Source: Heterostelium album PN500 (lineage: Eukaryota > Evosea > Eumycetozoa > Acytosteliales > Acytosteliaceae). From it: a stretch of DNA of 64,000 nucleotides. Under the pieces are notes generated by a model. It worked only from the letters and a program-made list of their open reading frames with translations, was not told where the DNA came from and made no database searches. This document shows positions 46,481 to 60,700 of this stretch, piece by piece. Position 1 is the stretch's first letter; each line of letters begins with the position of its first letter. A program made the translations under genes and the position numbers. The DNA lies in contig NW_008805085.1 of the NCBI RefSeq assembly GCF_000004825.1, forward strand, positions 682,001 to 746,000, given 5' to 3'.

Positions 46481-49400
46481 ATGAATCAAGAATCATCATT
46501 ATTCAATAGAGAACAACAACAGTATCAAGCAAATGAGAATGATTATAAATTAGACGAAAGTATATTGTTAACTGCTGCTACTGTATCACCTTTAGATAAT
46601 GGTGGTGTTAATTTTGATAATTATGGTAAAACTACTAGCGTAGATAATAATAATAATAATAATAAAGATCAAGAGCAACAACAACAACAACAATCATCAT
46701 CATCACCAAAATCAAATACATTCTTTAGTATTAGAATAGTTGATATAGACTTTTATTTAGCCAAACCGACTGTCCCTCTTGATGTAACACATTCACCACT
46801 TGACAATTCACCTATTCCACTTGTACCAATTGTAAGGGTGTTTGGTTCTACACCTGCAGGTCAGAAAGCATGCCTTCATCTTCACAAGTTGTTTCCTTAC
46901 TTCTTTATTGAATACTCTGAGAAGTTACCTTTAGATTTAGATTATGGTAATGTTAATCTCTATAGCATATTATCTTTTATTTAAAATTCTAATAATAATG
47001 GATTGTTTATATTGATATCAATCAATAGTTAATACATATATTAGAAAATTAATATCAAGTATAAATATGGCAATGAAATCACCTTATTCTAATCAACAAG
47101 CACAAGTACAAGCACAACAGAAACAACAACAACAACAAACACAAGAACAACAACACGTTTTCAATGCAAGATTGACTAGAGGTAGACCTTTCTATGGTTA
47201 TTATCCGCAAGATAAAATATTTATAAAGATATTCTTGTAAGTTTAATCAAAATCAAATCAAAACCAAATTATAATGTTAATCATTAATATTAATATTATT
47301 TTCTTTAATAATATTATTAGATATAATCCAGATAATTTAAATAGAATAGCTAATCTTTTAAGAAATGGATCGATTATGGGTGTAAAGTTTGATGTTTACG
47401 AAGCACATATTCCATTTATGTTACAGGTGTTCTTGGATTACAATCTAGCAGGAATGTCATTCATTGATTTCACAAAGATTCTATTCAGAGGACCACTTCC
47501 ATCTGCCAAGAGAATGTGGGGATCCTATGAACATGATCGTTCTCAAAATTCAGGTAATTAATTATTACTTGATCAAAGTTTAGTTTGTTTGTACAATGTT
47601 ATTAATATCAAATTCATTAATAATAATAATAATAATATAATAGCACCGGATCATAAGAATATTGAATTTAGAAAATGGTTCAGTGAATATTGTGGTAGTG
47701 ATTTCAAGTATTGGTCACCTATACAATCGAGAAAGACAACCTGTGAGTTGGAGGTGGACGGTGATATCTTTGATACCACCAATATCAATTATAATAACTA
47801 TACTCCAATTGTACAGTCGGATGTAGAGCAAAAGTTGGTACAGTCACTCAACTCTATTTGGAACGATGAGATCGAGCGACGTAGAAACAACGGTATGCCA
47901 ACGCAATTCACTCAGGTACAGAGTCAACCTCGTCGTCCTTTTCAAATGGGTTACTTTGTACAGCCACTTGCTCACAAAAAGATTGAATCAATCATTGAAA
48001 AAGAGAATCAAATTATAAAGAATCATTTAGATAAATTAGATAACAATAATAATAATAATAACAATAATCAACAACAACAACAACAATCAATATTGATAAA
48101 TTCACAACCTTCAATTAATATGAATCAATCTTTGATAGATAAACAATTGTTATCACAACAATATTTTCAAGCGATTCCACCCTCGAATTCAACGAATATC
48201 TCTATTGAATCGGAACCATCGATGAAAGATGACATCAACTTGGATATCAATATTAGATTCGAACAGCTAGAGTATGAGAGAGAGCAACAGCAATTGAAAG
48301 AGCAACAGCAATTGTTGGATGAATTCGAATTTGATATCTCTGGAACAACTGCAACAACAACAACAACTATAGCAACATCTTTACCAGCACAACAAACAAC
48401 AGTAGCAGCACCAAATAAAACTACAACTAAAGATCAATTGATTAAATATAATCGAGATAGTAATAATGAAGAAGATGATGACGACAGTGATCAAGATAAC
48501 GATCAAATCAAATCACAAAGAGAGATAAAAGACATATTGGCATCGTCACAACCACCACCATCACAACATATCTTTTCTCAAACTGAGTATTGTTGGTCAG
48601 ATGTCGAGGATGAAGTTGAAGAAAAAGATAATAGTCAAAGTTCATTAGGAAAGAGAAAGCTCTCAGTCAATAGTAATAACAACAACGATGAGGAGCCGCA
48701 TATTGAAGAATTGGATGATTCTATTCCACAGTTTGATGGTGGAACCGATCCTAAAAAGAAAAACAAACAAATCAATAATAATAGTAATAGTAATAATAAT
48801 GTTAATCAACAACAAGAATCAACACTTTTATCAAAGTATAGAAACAGTTTTCATTCTATGTATGATGATATTGATGACCCTATTATTACATCACAACAGA
48901 ATAGTCGTAAATCAACTGCAACAACCTCTTCCTCTAAATACAAATTGAAAACAACTCAAGCTTTAGTTTTCAACAAAGATAGCAATAGCAATAGTAATAA
49001 TAATAATAATAATAATAACAATGGATTTAAATCAACTTCATTGTTAAAGGTTAATAGTAATAATCCAATTGATATCGAGTATGAAGATAGTTCCTCTTCT
49101 CCTGTTTCTAAAGCGCAAGCCAATGAAATCACCCTGGTTCCTTCAACATTTCCTTATCTAGATGAACAGCAAAAAGAGAGTAGCCAACAACAACAACAAT
49201 ATCAACTCCAAGCAACACCACCAAAACCACTTAAATCATGTTTCAAGAAAACCAACAAACATTTTATTAGCAATCCAGTCAATCTTACTCCACCAAAGAA
49301 GACAGTTCGATTCTTTATACCATCACCAGAGTTTGTACCGGAAACACAATTCGATGAACCACCAGCTACCCACAATACACCCATGTACATAACAGAGACA

Positions 49401-50354
49401 CCAACGGGCACCACTACCACCAAGGTATCACCTCCGATCGTTAGTCCAATTGCATTCTCATCTTCCTTTTTCGAACCTTCGTTATCGTCGATTCCCACCA
49501 ATCAACAGGAATCACAAATTTTACAATCCAATCAAATGATTGAAGTTTCGCCAACTAGTACCAACAACAACAACAACAATACTAGTATTCTTTTCAAAAT
49601 TGAATCATCTTCATCGTCATCTATCACACCTCCACGTCAATCACCACAAGTTGTTACTAACAACAACAACAACAACAACAGTCCAAATACATCACCTCAT
49701 ACTCCACCACCACCAATTGTACAAAAAGATTCACCAACACCGCCTCCACCTCTAAAGTTTTCAGATTCACCAATTAAGCCTGCTTATATACCACCAAAAC
49801 AAGCGGTTTCCACACCACTACCGACACCTCCAACTCCAGAGACACCACCTTCTACACCACCACCTCCCCCACCGATCTCTCCAGATGAACAAGTTAAATT
49901 AAATAGAGTTTATACCGATATTGTACCATTGGTCCAATCACCACTCTCACCTCCACCACCATTTTATGAACCAGAGATAAGGCAGGCGACACCCATCAAC
50001 AGTAAATCACCAACGGACAACGAGCCATCCCAAACGTTCTCAGACCTTTCATCAATTTCAATAAGAATGGATGACAGCAATCAGAGTAATTATGATTTCA
50101 CTGTAATGGAACTTGATTCACCTGCTGAAGTCGATCAATTTGAATATGAGGAAATGGTAACAGATCAACAATCACAAGAACAAGAAGAGAAAATAGGTAT
50201 TCTCCAAAAAGAAAAAGAAGAGGATGTTAAAGAGGAAGAAGAAGAAGATGGTGATGAAATGTTTATGATGGATGGTAGTCCAATGATTTTCATTCGAGAT
50301 AACAGTGATAGTGAACATGTTAATGATAATCACACCGCCACTACCACCACCACC

Positions 50355-50390
<36 letters not shown>

Positions 50391-53300
50391 AACAATAACA
50401 ATAACAATAATCTCGAATTGAATAATGAATCATTTTGCTATTCATTCCCAGATAATGGACCTGATTATGATGATCTTCATAATCAAAACAATAATAATAA
50501 TAGTAACAACAATAATATTATTAATAATAATTTGGTTGTGGAGACCTTGGTTCAGAAAAATGATAATAATAATAATAACCAAAAAGAAGATATAATGAAA
50601 GATTTTCCAACAACCAGATATATTCAGCATTATGATGACAGTATGAATGTGTTTAGACCTTTACATCCACCTCCAACCAATCAGGAAATCATAGAGGAGA
50701 TTCATAACTCTATGAATCCTATTACAGTCTACAAAGATCTTTACTATTCCAATCAAGACGACTCTGAAAGGAAAAAGGTCTTTGAGACACCTGTGTTCAA
50801 GTCTGGTATCGGTGATCTTAAGGGTATCAGTTATTGGAAGAGACTGGATGTTCAATCACAGCTCAAACCAACATTGCGTATATTCACACCATCGATTCCA
50901 CCTCCTTCACCCAAATCGTTATTGGAGTCATACAAACGAACCAAGAATATAGACAATTCCAACGATTTGGCAGGTGCACATCCAACAAGCAGTAATAATG
51001 AACAGCGACAACAACAACAAAAGAACAAACAACCTTTGGATTATTCACAGTTGTCACAATCAACACCAACCTTTAGTTATTTGTCCAAGTTGAATCCACA
51101 TTCACAGAATGCACAAAAGGAGTTGAGTAACAATCTGAACCAATTCCTTACACTTCTTAGTGTAGAGCTACACATCAACACAAGAGGCGATTTGAATCCA
51201 GATCCGGAGATCGATGGTATCAAAGCGATTATCTATTGTTGCAGAGATGAAGGTGCTATAGAATCTCAAACCGAGAACTACAAGGATCTCTTTGGTATTC
51301 TAATGATTGATCCAGCCAAACAACCGGATCAGATCAACAATAATAGATTTGGACTGGAGTGCACCGTAAATTGCTATACCAATGAGTATCAGTTGTTAAA
51401 GGCATTCTGTGAACTGGTGCGTAGTTTTGACGTTGATATTTTCGTTGGATATGAAATTCAGATGCTTTCACTTGGCTACATGATAGAGCGCGCCAGACAT
51501 CTCGGTATTTCACTGTGTGACGAAATCAGTAGAATCATCACACCGGTGACCAACAACCAGTACAACATGAAATCCGACAACTTTTTCTCCAGAGAGTTGG
51601 ATCGGTTCGGATATGACCATTCTTCTGGTATTCAAATCATCGGTCGTATTGTCATAAATATTTGGCGTTTACTCAGACATGAAATAACTATCGATATTTA
51701 TACCTATCAGAATATTTGTTTCCATCGACTTAAACGAAGAATTCCTGAATACTCCCCGAAAACACTGACCGATTGGTACAATAGTGGCTGTCAAACTTGG
51801 AGAACACTGTCATTCTATCTCGAGCATTGCAAGGGTAATTTTGATCTCCTCTACAGTTTCGATATCATTGGTAGAACCAGTGAATTGGCCAGAGTCTATG
51901 GTATCGATTTCTTTAGTGTTTTGTCAAGAGGTTCACAGTTTCGAGTGGAATCAATGCTGCTGCGTTTGACAAAGCCTGAAAACTATATAATGTACTCACC
52001 TTCGAGAGACCAGACAACGAATCAACCTATGCCAGAAAGTATTCCGCTGGTAATGGATCCAATTTCCAAGATGTTCAATTCACCAGTTGTAGTTCTCGAT
52101 TTCCAATCACTGTACCCATCGATCATGATTGCCTATAACTATTGCTATTCCACATGTCTTGGAAGAGTGATTCCAACCGATCCAGTCAGTCATGACAAGA
52201 ATCTTGGCTCTGGTAAAATCAATATTAAACCAGGATTACTTCGATTACTTGGCGACAATGTATCAGTGTCTCCTAATGAGGTTATGTATACAAATACACA
52301 AACTAGAAAGGGACTGTTCCCAAAGCTGCTTACCGAGGTACTGGAGACCAGAATCATGATCAAGAAAGCAATGAAAAAGTATAGAGACAACAAGAAGATC
52401 TATAACATGTTGGATGCTCGGCAACTGGCATTGAAAATGATGGCCAATGTATCGTTTGGATATACTGCGGCCACCTTTTCTGGTAGAATGTCATGTATTG
52501 AAATTGCCGATAGTATCGTCCAGACTGCGAGAGAAACACTGGAGGCTGCAATCAGGATAGCAGAGACCTCCAAAGAGTGGCGTGCCAAAGTGATCTATGG
52601 AGATACTGACAGTCTTTTTGTGCTGCTACCGGGTGTTTCCAGGGAGGAAGCTTTCGTTATTGGCCAAAAGATTGCAGATAAAGTGACATCAATGAATCCA
52701 AAGCCAGTCAAGCTAATCTTTGAAAAGGTTTACCATCCCACTCTACTGGCAAACAAGAAGCGTTATGTTGGCTACAAATATGAGAGTCCGACACAGACCG
52801 AGCCAATATTCGATGCCAAGGGCATAGAGACTGTCAGAAGAGATCAATGCAAGTTGGTATCGAAAATCATGGAGAAATCTATTCGTACTCTCTTTGAGAA
52901 GAAAGATCTCTCGTTGGTCAAATCATACATGACGCGGCAGTGGCAAAAGATATTCCAAGAGCGAGTATCTCTGAAAGATTTCATCTTCGCCAAAGCGGTG
53001 AAGCTAGGAAACTACTCTACGAATGGTCCACTTCCGGCAGCTGCTCAACTTGCCCAGAGAATCATGGAGAAAGATCCAAGAGGTGAGCCGCGATACGGTG
53101 AGAGAGTCAGGTTTGTTGTGGTCTATGGAACACCGAATTCAAGGCTGTGCGACCTCGTTGTCACACCACACGAGTACATGACCAACAAGACACTGAGAAT
53201 CAATATATTCTACTACATTACCAAACAGATTCTACCGGCAATGGATAGAATTTTAAAACTGGTTGGAATCAACATACACAAGTGGTTCGCTGCCTTCCCA

Positions 53301-53849
53301 AAGCAATATGTGACCACTCCCAATCAGCGTATCAATCTGTTCTTCAATAACAATCATCATCTTGGTCAAGAACAACAACGATTGATCGCTCAACAGCAAC
53401 AACATAAAAATCCAGAGCAACAACGTCAACAATATACAATCGATCAATTCTATTACAGTAGAAATTGCTTTGTTTGTGGATTGAAAATGGCAAATGAAAT
53501 TCATACCAAAGATACCATTCCTGAACAGAATAGCCCGTTAGCTCTACCTATGTGTGAAAACTGTGAAAGTGACAAGCAAATACAACACTACACTCTAGTG
53601 AACAGAATGAACTATCTGGAATTACAAAAGAATAAGATGTTAGAGATTTGTCATACATGCATCGGACAACAAACCTATTCAAATGATATCGAGTGTCAAT
53701 CATTGGATTGTGATACATTCTATGAAAGAATTAAACTGTTAAATCTTTTTAAGAATATGAACATTTGGTTTGAAAGTACTCTTGATCAAATAAAAAAAAA
53801 ACAACCAATATTTTTTTATTTTTTTTTTAACGAGCTTTGTAATTATTAA
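46481..53849 (+). CDS. rev3: REV3, catalytic subunit of DNA polymerase zeta
   Basis: Four exons, 46481-46946, 47029-47236, 47321-47553 and 47644-53849, close to 2,370 residues. The N-terminal REV3-type region includes LTRGRPFYGYYPQDKIF, MGVKFDVYEAHIPFMLQVFL and FTKILFRGPLPSAK. A long Asn/Gln/Pro/Ser-rich disordered middle follows, then a B-family polymerase core: motif A VVVLDFQSLYPSIMIAYNYC (about residue 1786), motif B KMMANVSFGYTAATFSGRMS, and motif C VIYGDTDSLFVLL (about 1953). The motif A, B and C carboxylates and the SLYPS and GYT signatures are kept. The C-terminal domain has two Cys pairs (CFVCGLK...CENC) and a second set (CHTCIG then further Cys), where the family places a zinc finger and a 4Fe-4S cluster. 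REV3 extends primers across lesions (translesion synthesis) with REV7 and POLD2/3-type subunits. The last ~20 residues (after an A run near 53795) look like translated 3' flank. Confidence 0.95.
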
Positions 53850-54077
53850 AGAAAAATGTATTATGTATGTCTATTTTAATCAATTAAAAATAAAATTAAA
53901 TCATTTTACTACTCATGAATATAATTGTTATTATTGATTCGTCATTTGATTTATAAATTCCGAATCAATGGTCTATATAATAAGTTTTTTTTTTATTTTT
54001 TTTATTTTTTTATTCTGTACAATAAATATAATATCAACAAATAATTAAATGATAATCCATAACTATAAATCTCATTT

Positions 54078-55351
54078 TTAAAATAACTTTCTTTGTAATC
54101 TTAATCTTGGGTTTGGTTGTTCCGATTTCTAAAATATATAAAAAGTTAATTAATATCAACTCCAATAGCAAACTGTATTATCAATACAATTAATCTTACC
54201 TTTTTAATCTCCAAAATTTCCTTAACTTTGGGCAAATTCAAAATACCAAGGATGTTGATTCTTTTTAGTGGATCTGAGCTCATCATTGATGAAATTAAAT
54301 CTTTCAGGTCATTGGAAATGCTAATGTTTTGTGGGAACGGAATATTCCCTTCTCTTAGGTTTCTCCACCATTGGCCTTGTGACGGTAGTTGATAACCTGT
54401 TATACATTCATAAATTGTAATACCAAAACTAAAAATATCTGCAGACTGTGTGTAATTCTCATCGAGTAGCTCCGGTGCCATATAAATTTGATCGCCCTCT
54501 GTATCTCCATTGGTCACACTGACACCAAAGTCACAGATCTTGAGTGATCCTTCATTTGAAAACAAGAGATTCTCTGGCTTAATATCGAGATGTATGATTC
54601 CATTTGAGTGAACATGTTCGAGACCACGCGATATATCTGCAATATAATTCCAAAGCAGAGTCTCATCGATGGCACCGTCTGTCTGATTTAGCTTATCTTT
54701 TAGACTGCCTTTCTCGCAAAGCTCCATCTGTATATATAAATGACCACCTTCCTCCCAGGCAGCCATAACTGTTGCAATGTTGGGATGATATCCCAATCGC
54801 ATGCCTTTCTCGATTTCCTGGAGCTGATGACTACGCTCATTCGTCTCCCAGATTGGCTTTTTAGATTTCTTTACTGCATAGAGATGATCGTCCAGAAAGC
54901 TCTTTGCTTTCCAAACCTCACCAAAACAACCTTCACCCAGTTTCACCAAGTATTGGAAATGTGTACTCGATGATTTGGCACGTTTACGTTGTGTAAGAAA
55001 ATGTACACCATGAAAATTAGGATCGATACCGCCACCTCCACTGCTATTGATTGCTTTCTCGTTGATTGATATCTTTGTCACCAATGGCTTTGAGCTCATG
55101 TCCGTGTATTGTGTACGAGCCGGTGATCTAAGTGGTGTTTTCGAGGGCGCTTTAGGGCAAACCAAAGGCGTCGATGGTGTTGCAATGATAACTGCTTCCT
55201 CGAATGGATTAGATGTTGGTGGTGTTGCCGGTGGTGTTGCTGGAGGTGTCAATGGAGTTGCCGGTGTAAATGGTGTATCTTTCTTTTGTCTCTTTAGAAC
55301 CATAGTTGGTTCTTCAAAAGCTAGTTGATCTGGTATTGGTCTACCTGTCAT
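54078..55351 (-). CDS. Wee1/Myt1-type inhibitory CDK kinase
   Basis: Exons 55351-54200 and 54128-54078 encode 400 residues. A Pro/Thr-rich N-terminus (many TP and SP sites, such as TPATPLTPPATPPATPP) precedes a kinase domain from about residue 130: glycine loop GEGCFGEVWKA, Lys in LYAVKKSKKPIWETNER, AAWEEGGHLYIQMELCEKG, catalytic loop HLDIKPENLLF, DFG and EGDQIYMAPELL. The KSKKP, AW and EGDxxYMAPELL segments are hallmarks of the Wee1/Myt1 family, which phosphorylates CDK1 on Thr14/Tyr15 to delay mitosis. The EGDxxYMAPELL and DFG forms lean towards Myt1 rather than Wee1, but no membrane anchor follows the kinase (the tail is only a basic KSEQPNPRLRLQRKLF), so I leave this open. The many SP/TP sites suggest control by CDK. 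Confidence 0.85.
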
Positions 55352-55655
55352 TATTATTGTAATTTTACTCTTATTTTAAATTTATCTCTATGAAACAAAA
55401 ATTATTTCTTATATTTCTTTATTTCCTATAAATCTGTGAAACTGTTTTTTTTTTTATGTAATACTAAATTGCGAAACAATAACAATGACCATTCAAATTT
55501 TGATTTAATTTTATTATTATTATTATTTAAAAATTTCTTCTAAAACAGAAACAATTCCAGAAAAAAAAAACAAATTATAACAGCTAAAAATTTAAATTTT
55601 TCAAAAAAAGGCGGGTTGCAATTTTGATTAAGGTGATACACATGAATTTCAATCT
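55352..55655. other. Short tandem intergenic region
   Basis: 304 bp between the start of the Wee1/Myt1-type kinase and the stop of the phosphatase gene. AT-rich, with A and T runs. It must contain the kinase promoter. Nothing else was seen. Confidence 0.55.
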
Positions 55656-57350
55656 TTATTGTCTATTGGATACTTTGTTATATGGGAAATAGCTATTTCC
55701 TGGTGTACTTAGATAGAATTTCGTTATTACTATACCTACTATTAATCCGACTAGTAGGGAAATCGGTACAAAGACACCAAGGAATATCTTCAAACTCTCT
55801 ACTTGACTTTTATCAGAGTTGATGTTGTTACTTTGGACATTACAATAAGTTGTCCAATTAAATGATAGTGCTTCAGTAAATACTGATTTAAATTGATTAT
55901 AGTCACAATAGATATTATCACAACCAGGTATTTGAACACCCTATTAAAAAAAAATAAAATAAAAAATGAATAAAAAATAAAAAAAAATAGAATAATGATT
56001 GGTTAATTTAACAATCCAATGTGCGATAATAGTAAATATAGATTCTTACAACTTCATTATGATCAACTCTAATCTTAAAGGTATTATCGTTACATTGGTA
56101 GAGTAACAAAGCAACGTTAGCAGCATAAGGTGAAATTACGCTGGATCTCCATGTTCGGTTGTTGATTTGCTCTTGTGTGAGGTTTGCAAGTAATGGATAT
56201 GGATCCTTATATAGTCCCAACAATGAAATAAAAGGTATAATAGTTTCGGCATGACCAAATCTCAATACATTTGTTGCATTATAAGTCTCTGTATCATTAA
56301 TGTAAGTATCAAATCCATTTATCATATCCTATAAAACAACAATATAATTAGTATGAATTTCATATAACTATTTAGATTATAACATACTTGGAATAAAACA
56401 GAACTAATAATATAATTTTGTTTATGACCATAACTCTTTTGCCAGTAGTTTGATAAATCCTCTGCGTATTCCCATTGTAGGATATCTTGTTCGTTGAAGA
56501 GACTGCACCAATGATCGGTTACACCAAGAATCGATAAATCATAGGAACATGCTGAGAAAATGGTGGAAACCAATGAAGATGTTGGCTCCCAGATATCTTG
56601 CAATCCGAGCTTCGTAGCGATATCGTTTGCGATAGTTGGGAATGTAGTACTGATGTATTCATTCTTTTGGTCCGCGTTGATATAGTTGCTATTCTCCAGA
56701 TCAGTATACGATTGACAAGTATCAAAGAATCGAAGGAGGTAGTCTTGATCGGCCGATTGCATCTCAATGAACACCGGTTGGAATTTTTGTGGTCCGAGTT
56801 CACCCATATCTTCGAATAGACCGTAGGTGAATGCACCGGCACTGATACCTGTTCTACTGACATAGGTAGCAGAGACATCGTACAAATAGGGTTGGTATGG
56901 TTGGAAATAACCAGGGAATCTCTCGAGGAATCGCTTCGAGATGTTGTAGTGTTCGTATTGACCCTGTAGAATCAAGAGACCGGCAGTGCTAGTCGGATAT
57001 GGCACTGTCCAATTAAGAATCCACTGGTAGTCCGCCGAGATGTTACCGGTGTAGGGCGCCAGTGATTGCGCTAGTTCCTGCAACGAAACGATATTGGATC
57101 TCACTGGATTACGAGATCCGTGTCTCGCCAACAAATCGATCGAACCCAACTGACAGCCTGCGGGTGGCGGCGGTGTATTATCATTCAACGAGTTTGAATC
57201 CGGTATCCAATACGGAGTTTTCGTGCTCAAATGATGATATATATTAAACGACGGATCGGCAGGTCGCTTCGAAACGACGGAACCGACAGCGACAATTGCA
57301 AAAATCGTCGTAATAAATATAAAGAAGTTATTATTATAGTTTTTATACAT
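55656..57350 (-). CDS. Secretory-pathway histidine acid phosphatase, MINPP-like, with C-terminal anchor
   Basis: Exons 57350-56388, 56328-56050 and 55940-55656 encode 508 residues. The start is the ATG at 57350 (MYKNYNNNFFIFITTIFAIV), which is a signal peptide or anchor; the frame extends six codons further upstream without an ATG. The histidine-phosphatase motif DLLARHGSRNP is near residue 83 and the second-half motif is GHAETIIPF, both as in multiple inositol polyphosphate phosphatase/phytase-like enzymes, which form a phospho-His intermediate. Several NxS/T sites fit glycosylation. The C-terminus has a clear membrane helix (IFLGVFVPISLLVGLIVGIV) and a short polar tail, so the protein is probably anchored with its catalytic part in the lumen or outside. 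Soluble MINPP forms usually lack this helix. Substrate (inositol phosphates or others) is inferred from family likeness only. Confidence 0.85.
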
Positions 57351-57793
57351 ATTTTTTTTATAATACAAATGAAAAGAGATACAATATATATATGTTGTTA
57401 CAAATAAAATAAAAAAAGAAAAAAAATATTTAAAATCGGCTTTTTAGCAAAGAATACATAAATAAAGTTGTGGAAGTGGACAATAGCAATAACTTCTTAA
57501 TTAAATTATTAATAATTATGAATTTTTCTCTTTTTGTGAGTAACTAGTTCGGGTTTAAAAAAAAAAAAATCTCCTCACAATATTTGCAAATATTTAATCA
57601 ATTTTTTTTTTTTTATTTTAACCAACACAGAGATATCACTTTTCTTAAACTTTTTTTAAAGAGTATTGACCCGAGTTGTGTTGAACAAAAAATTAATTAA
57701 ATGAAATCTCATTGTGTTGGGGATATATTAATAAATATAATATTATTATAATTTAATTTATTTTTATTTTAATTTTTTTTTTGTTTTTATTTT
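57351..57793. other. AT-rich tandem intergenic region
   Basis: 443 bp between the phosphatase start and the ABC transporter stop, with A and T runs. Holds the phosphatase promoter. No other feature was recognised. Confidence 0.55.
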
Positions 57794-60700
57794 TTAGTGC
57801 TCCATTTCAGACTTTTGAACTAATGAATAGAAAATACTTGTGGTACGGTTTCTCAATACATCTGGTGAATCGAATTCAATCAGCTCACCTTTATCCAAAA
57901 CCATAACTTTGTCACTGTCGATGATGGTGTTGATTCTGTGAGCAATGGTAAGTACTGTGCAATCAGCAAACTCTGTTCTGATGGTCTTTTGAATGAGTGC
58001 GTCGGTTTCGATATCGATGGCGGCAGTTGCTTCGTCGAGTACGATGATCTTTGCTCGCTTGAGTAACGCTCTACCCATACAGAGCAACTGACGTTGTCCA
58101 ACTGAGAAGTTCTCACCGTTCTCTTGTACTGGCGAATCGATTCCACCAGTCAACTCTTGGATGGCTGTCTTTAAGTGAGCACGCTCCAACGACTCCCAGA
58201 TCTGTAGATCGGTGTATTTGTTGAACGGGTCGAGATTGCTACGAACGGTACCGGCAAACAGTACTGGGTCCTGTGGAATGATGGCTATACGACTACGTAG
58301 ATCGTTCAATCCCAACTCACGGATGTTGATTCCGTCGATTTCGATGGTTCCGTCGAGTGGTTCGACCAATCTGAACAAAGCTTGAGTCAAAGACGATTTA
58401 CCGGCACCGGTTCTACCGACGATACCAATCTTGTTCTTTGGTTCGATACGACAATTGATACCACGGAGAACTGGGTCCAATCCCTCTCTGTAGGCGAGCC
58501 AGAGATTACGGAATACGATGGCACCTTGATCTGGCCAGTTGCTTGAGATTCTCTTGTCGTTGTGTAGTGCAGCTTCGCTTGGAAGCATTGTGTACTCTTG
58601 AATTCTCTCGACAGATACGACAGAGTTTTCCATATCACACGACATTCTGACCATCCAATTCATGTTGGAGGTGATGGCGAGTGCATAGGTGATGACCAAA
58701 CCAGCGGTACCGGCTTCAATATGATGACCAATCGATGCCAAAACTGCATACAAAACAGTGCAGGTTACAATGCAAGCACCGAGGAACTCTAAACGAAGAG
58801 CCAACCATCTGTTGGCACTGGTATTGATATAGTAACACTTTTGGTTCTCATCCAATAGACGTTCGTTCTCCTCAACGAATCTTGTGGTTTCACCGAAAGC
58901 ACGGATAGTAGAGACACCAGAGAGTGTTTCACCAAAGTGAGAGTAGATTGGCGAACGTGAAATCGATTCGAGACGAGTCAACTCACGAGAGCTGTTGAGA
59001 TAGTATCTCTGAATATAATAAAAGAGAGCGGCAATCGGAATCATTGCTAGAATAACAAATGGCGAGACCGCTGCAATAACAATGATCGATCCAAACACCT
59101 GACAGAAGGTGTTCAAGAACATACCGAGAGTTCTGCTAATGGATTCATCGATGACCATCTGATCCTTGGCGAAACGATTGATAATTCTACCGAGGGGAGT
59201 GGTGTCAAAGAATGACATTGGTGAACGAATGACAGCGTTGAACATCTTTTCGTGGAACATCTTGGAACCCTTGATCGAAGCGAAAACCATACTGTAGGAA
59301 CGGAAGAAAGTTGCAACGACGGCACCCATGGACAAACCAATGTAAATGTAGAGATAGTATCTACCATCGTCTGAGTCGGAATTGGTCCACTGAGAAAGCC
59401 ACCAATTTGCTAAAATACTGAGAGCTTGAACAATGACGTAGATCACCAAAATGAAACCGGACAATACCCAACCGATTGCTCTAAAGTATGATAAATATAC
59501 CTTCATTGAGATCTTTCCTTCTTGACGAGTCTCGGCAGCGATCAGCTTGTCTTTGTCTTGAGTGGTGTTGTTCTTTGGTTCCACCTCCTTGGCCGATGTA
59601 GCAACCTTTGAGTTACTGGCTCTAATTGAATTGCTTGACTTTCTTATCTTCTTGCCTGAGCTACTACGAATGTTGGTTGATGATGTCGATGAAGTTGAGG
59701 TGATCAAACGTTGACGATCGTTTTCATTGTCAGCGGATGAACCTTGATCCTCACTGATTGGAATATCTTCCAAATCAGAGTGTTCCTTCTCTTCGATAAC
59801 CTCCTCGATAATCTCATCAACATTCTCAGCTTCCTCTTCGTTGGCTTCTGATTCTTCGGATTGTTCATCTTCTTTCTTTGCATTGTCGTGATGTTTCATC
59901 AAATTTGAGAATTGTCCATCGATACTCATCAAGTATTCGTAGGTACCTTCCTCAGCGATTCTACCATCTTTCATCATAACGATTCTATCGACAAATGGTA
60001 AATAGTGTACACCATGTGTAACAAGTAATCTGGTCTTATCGGCTAAGAATCCACCCTTACCAATTACATTTTGGAAGATTGCTTTTCCGACATGCGCATC
60101 GACTGCCGACAATGGATCATCAAATAAATAAATATCTGCATTATGATAAACAGCTCTTGCAATACTAACCTATAAATAAAAAATAGATAACAATAATTTT
60201 ACTGTTAATGAATGTCGATTTAGTTTTGTTTGTTTGACACTAAAGCTTACTCTTTGTTTTTGACCACCAGATAAATTTATACCTTTTTCACCGATTTCAG
60301 TTTGATCTCCACCTGGAAGAATCTTTATATCTGGAATGAGATTACAACTGTCAATGACACGTTGGTATTTGTCTTCGTCTAGTTCAGAGGTGAAAATAAT
60401 GTTGTTTTTGAGTGTAGCGTTTTGGATCCAAGCTTGTTGGGCAACCAATGCAATCGATCCATTGATACCAATGTAACCTTGTGGATTATCGAGATCTCCT
60501 ACCAATGAGCTGACCAACGATGACTTTCCACTACCGACGTGACCGACGACTGCTACCAACTCTCCCTTCTTAACGGTGAGATTGATGTTTTTGAGGGTTT
60601 CTCTTCCGGTCTCCCACTCCATGGTGGCATTTTCAATCTTGATGGCTACGTCTGGCTCTCTTATATCGTGCTTTACAACATTTGGATCGAGATCCTTCTT

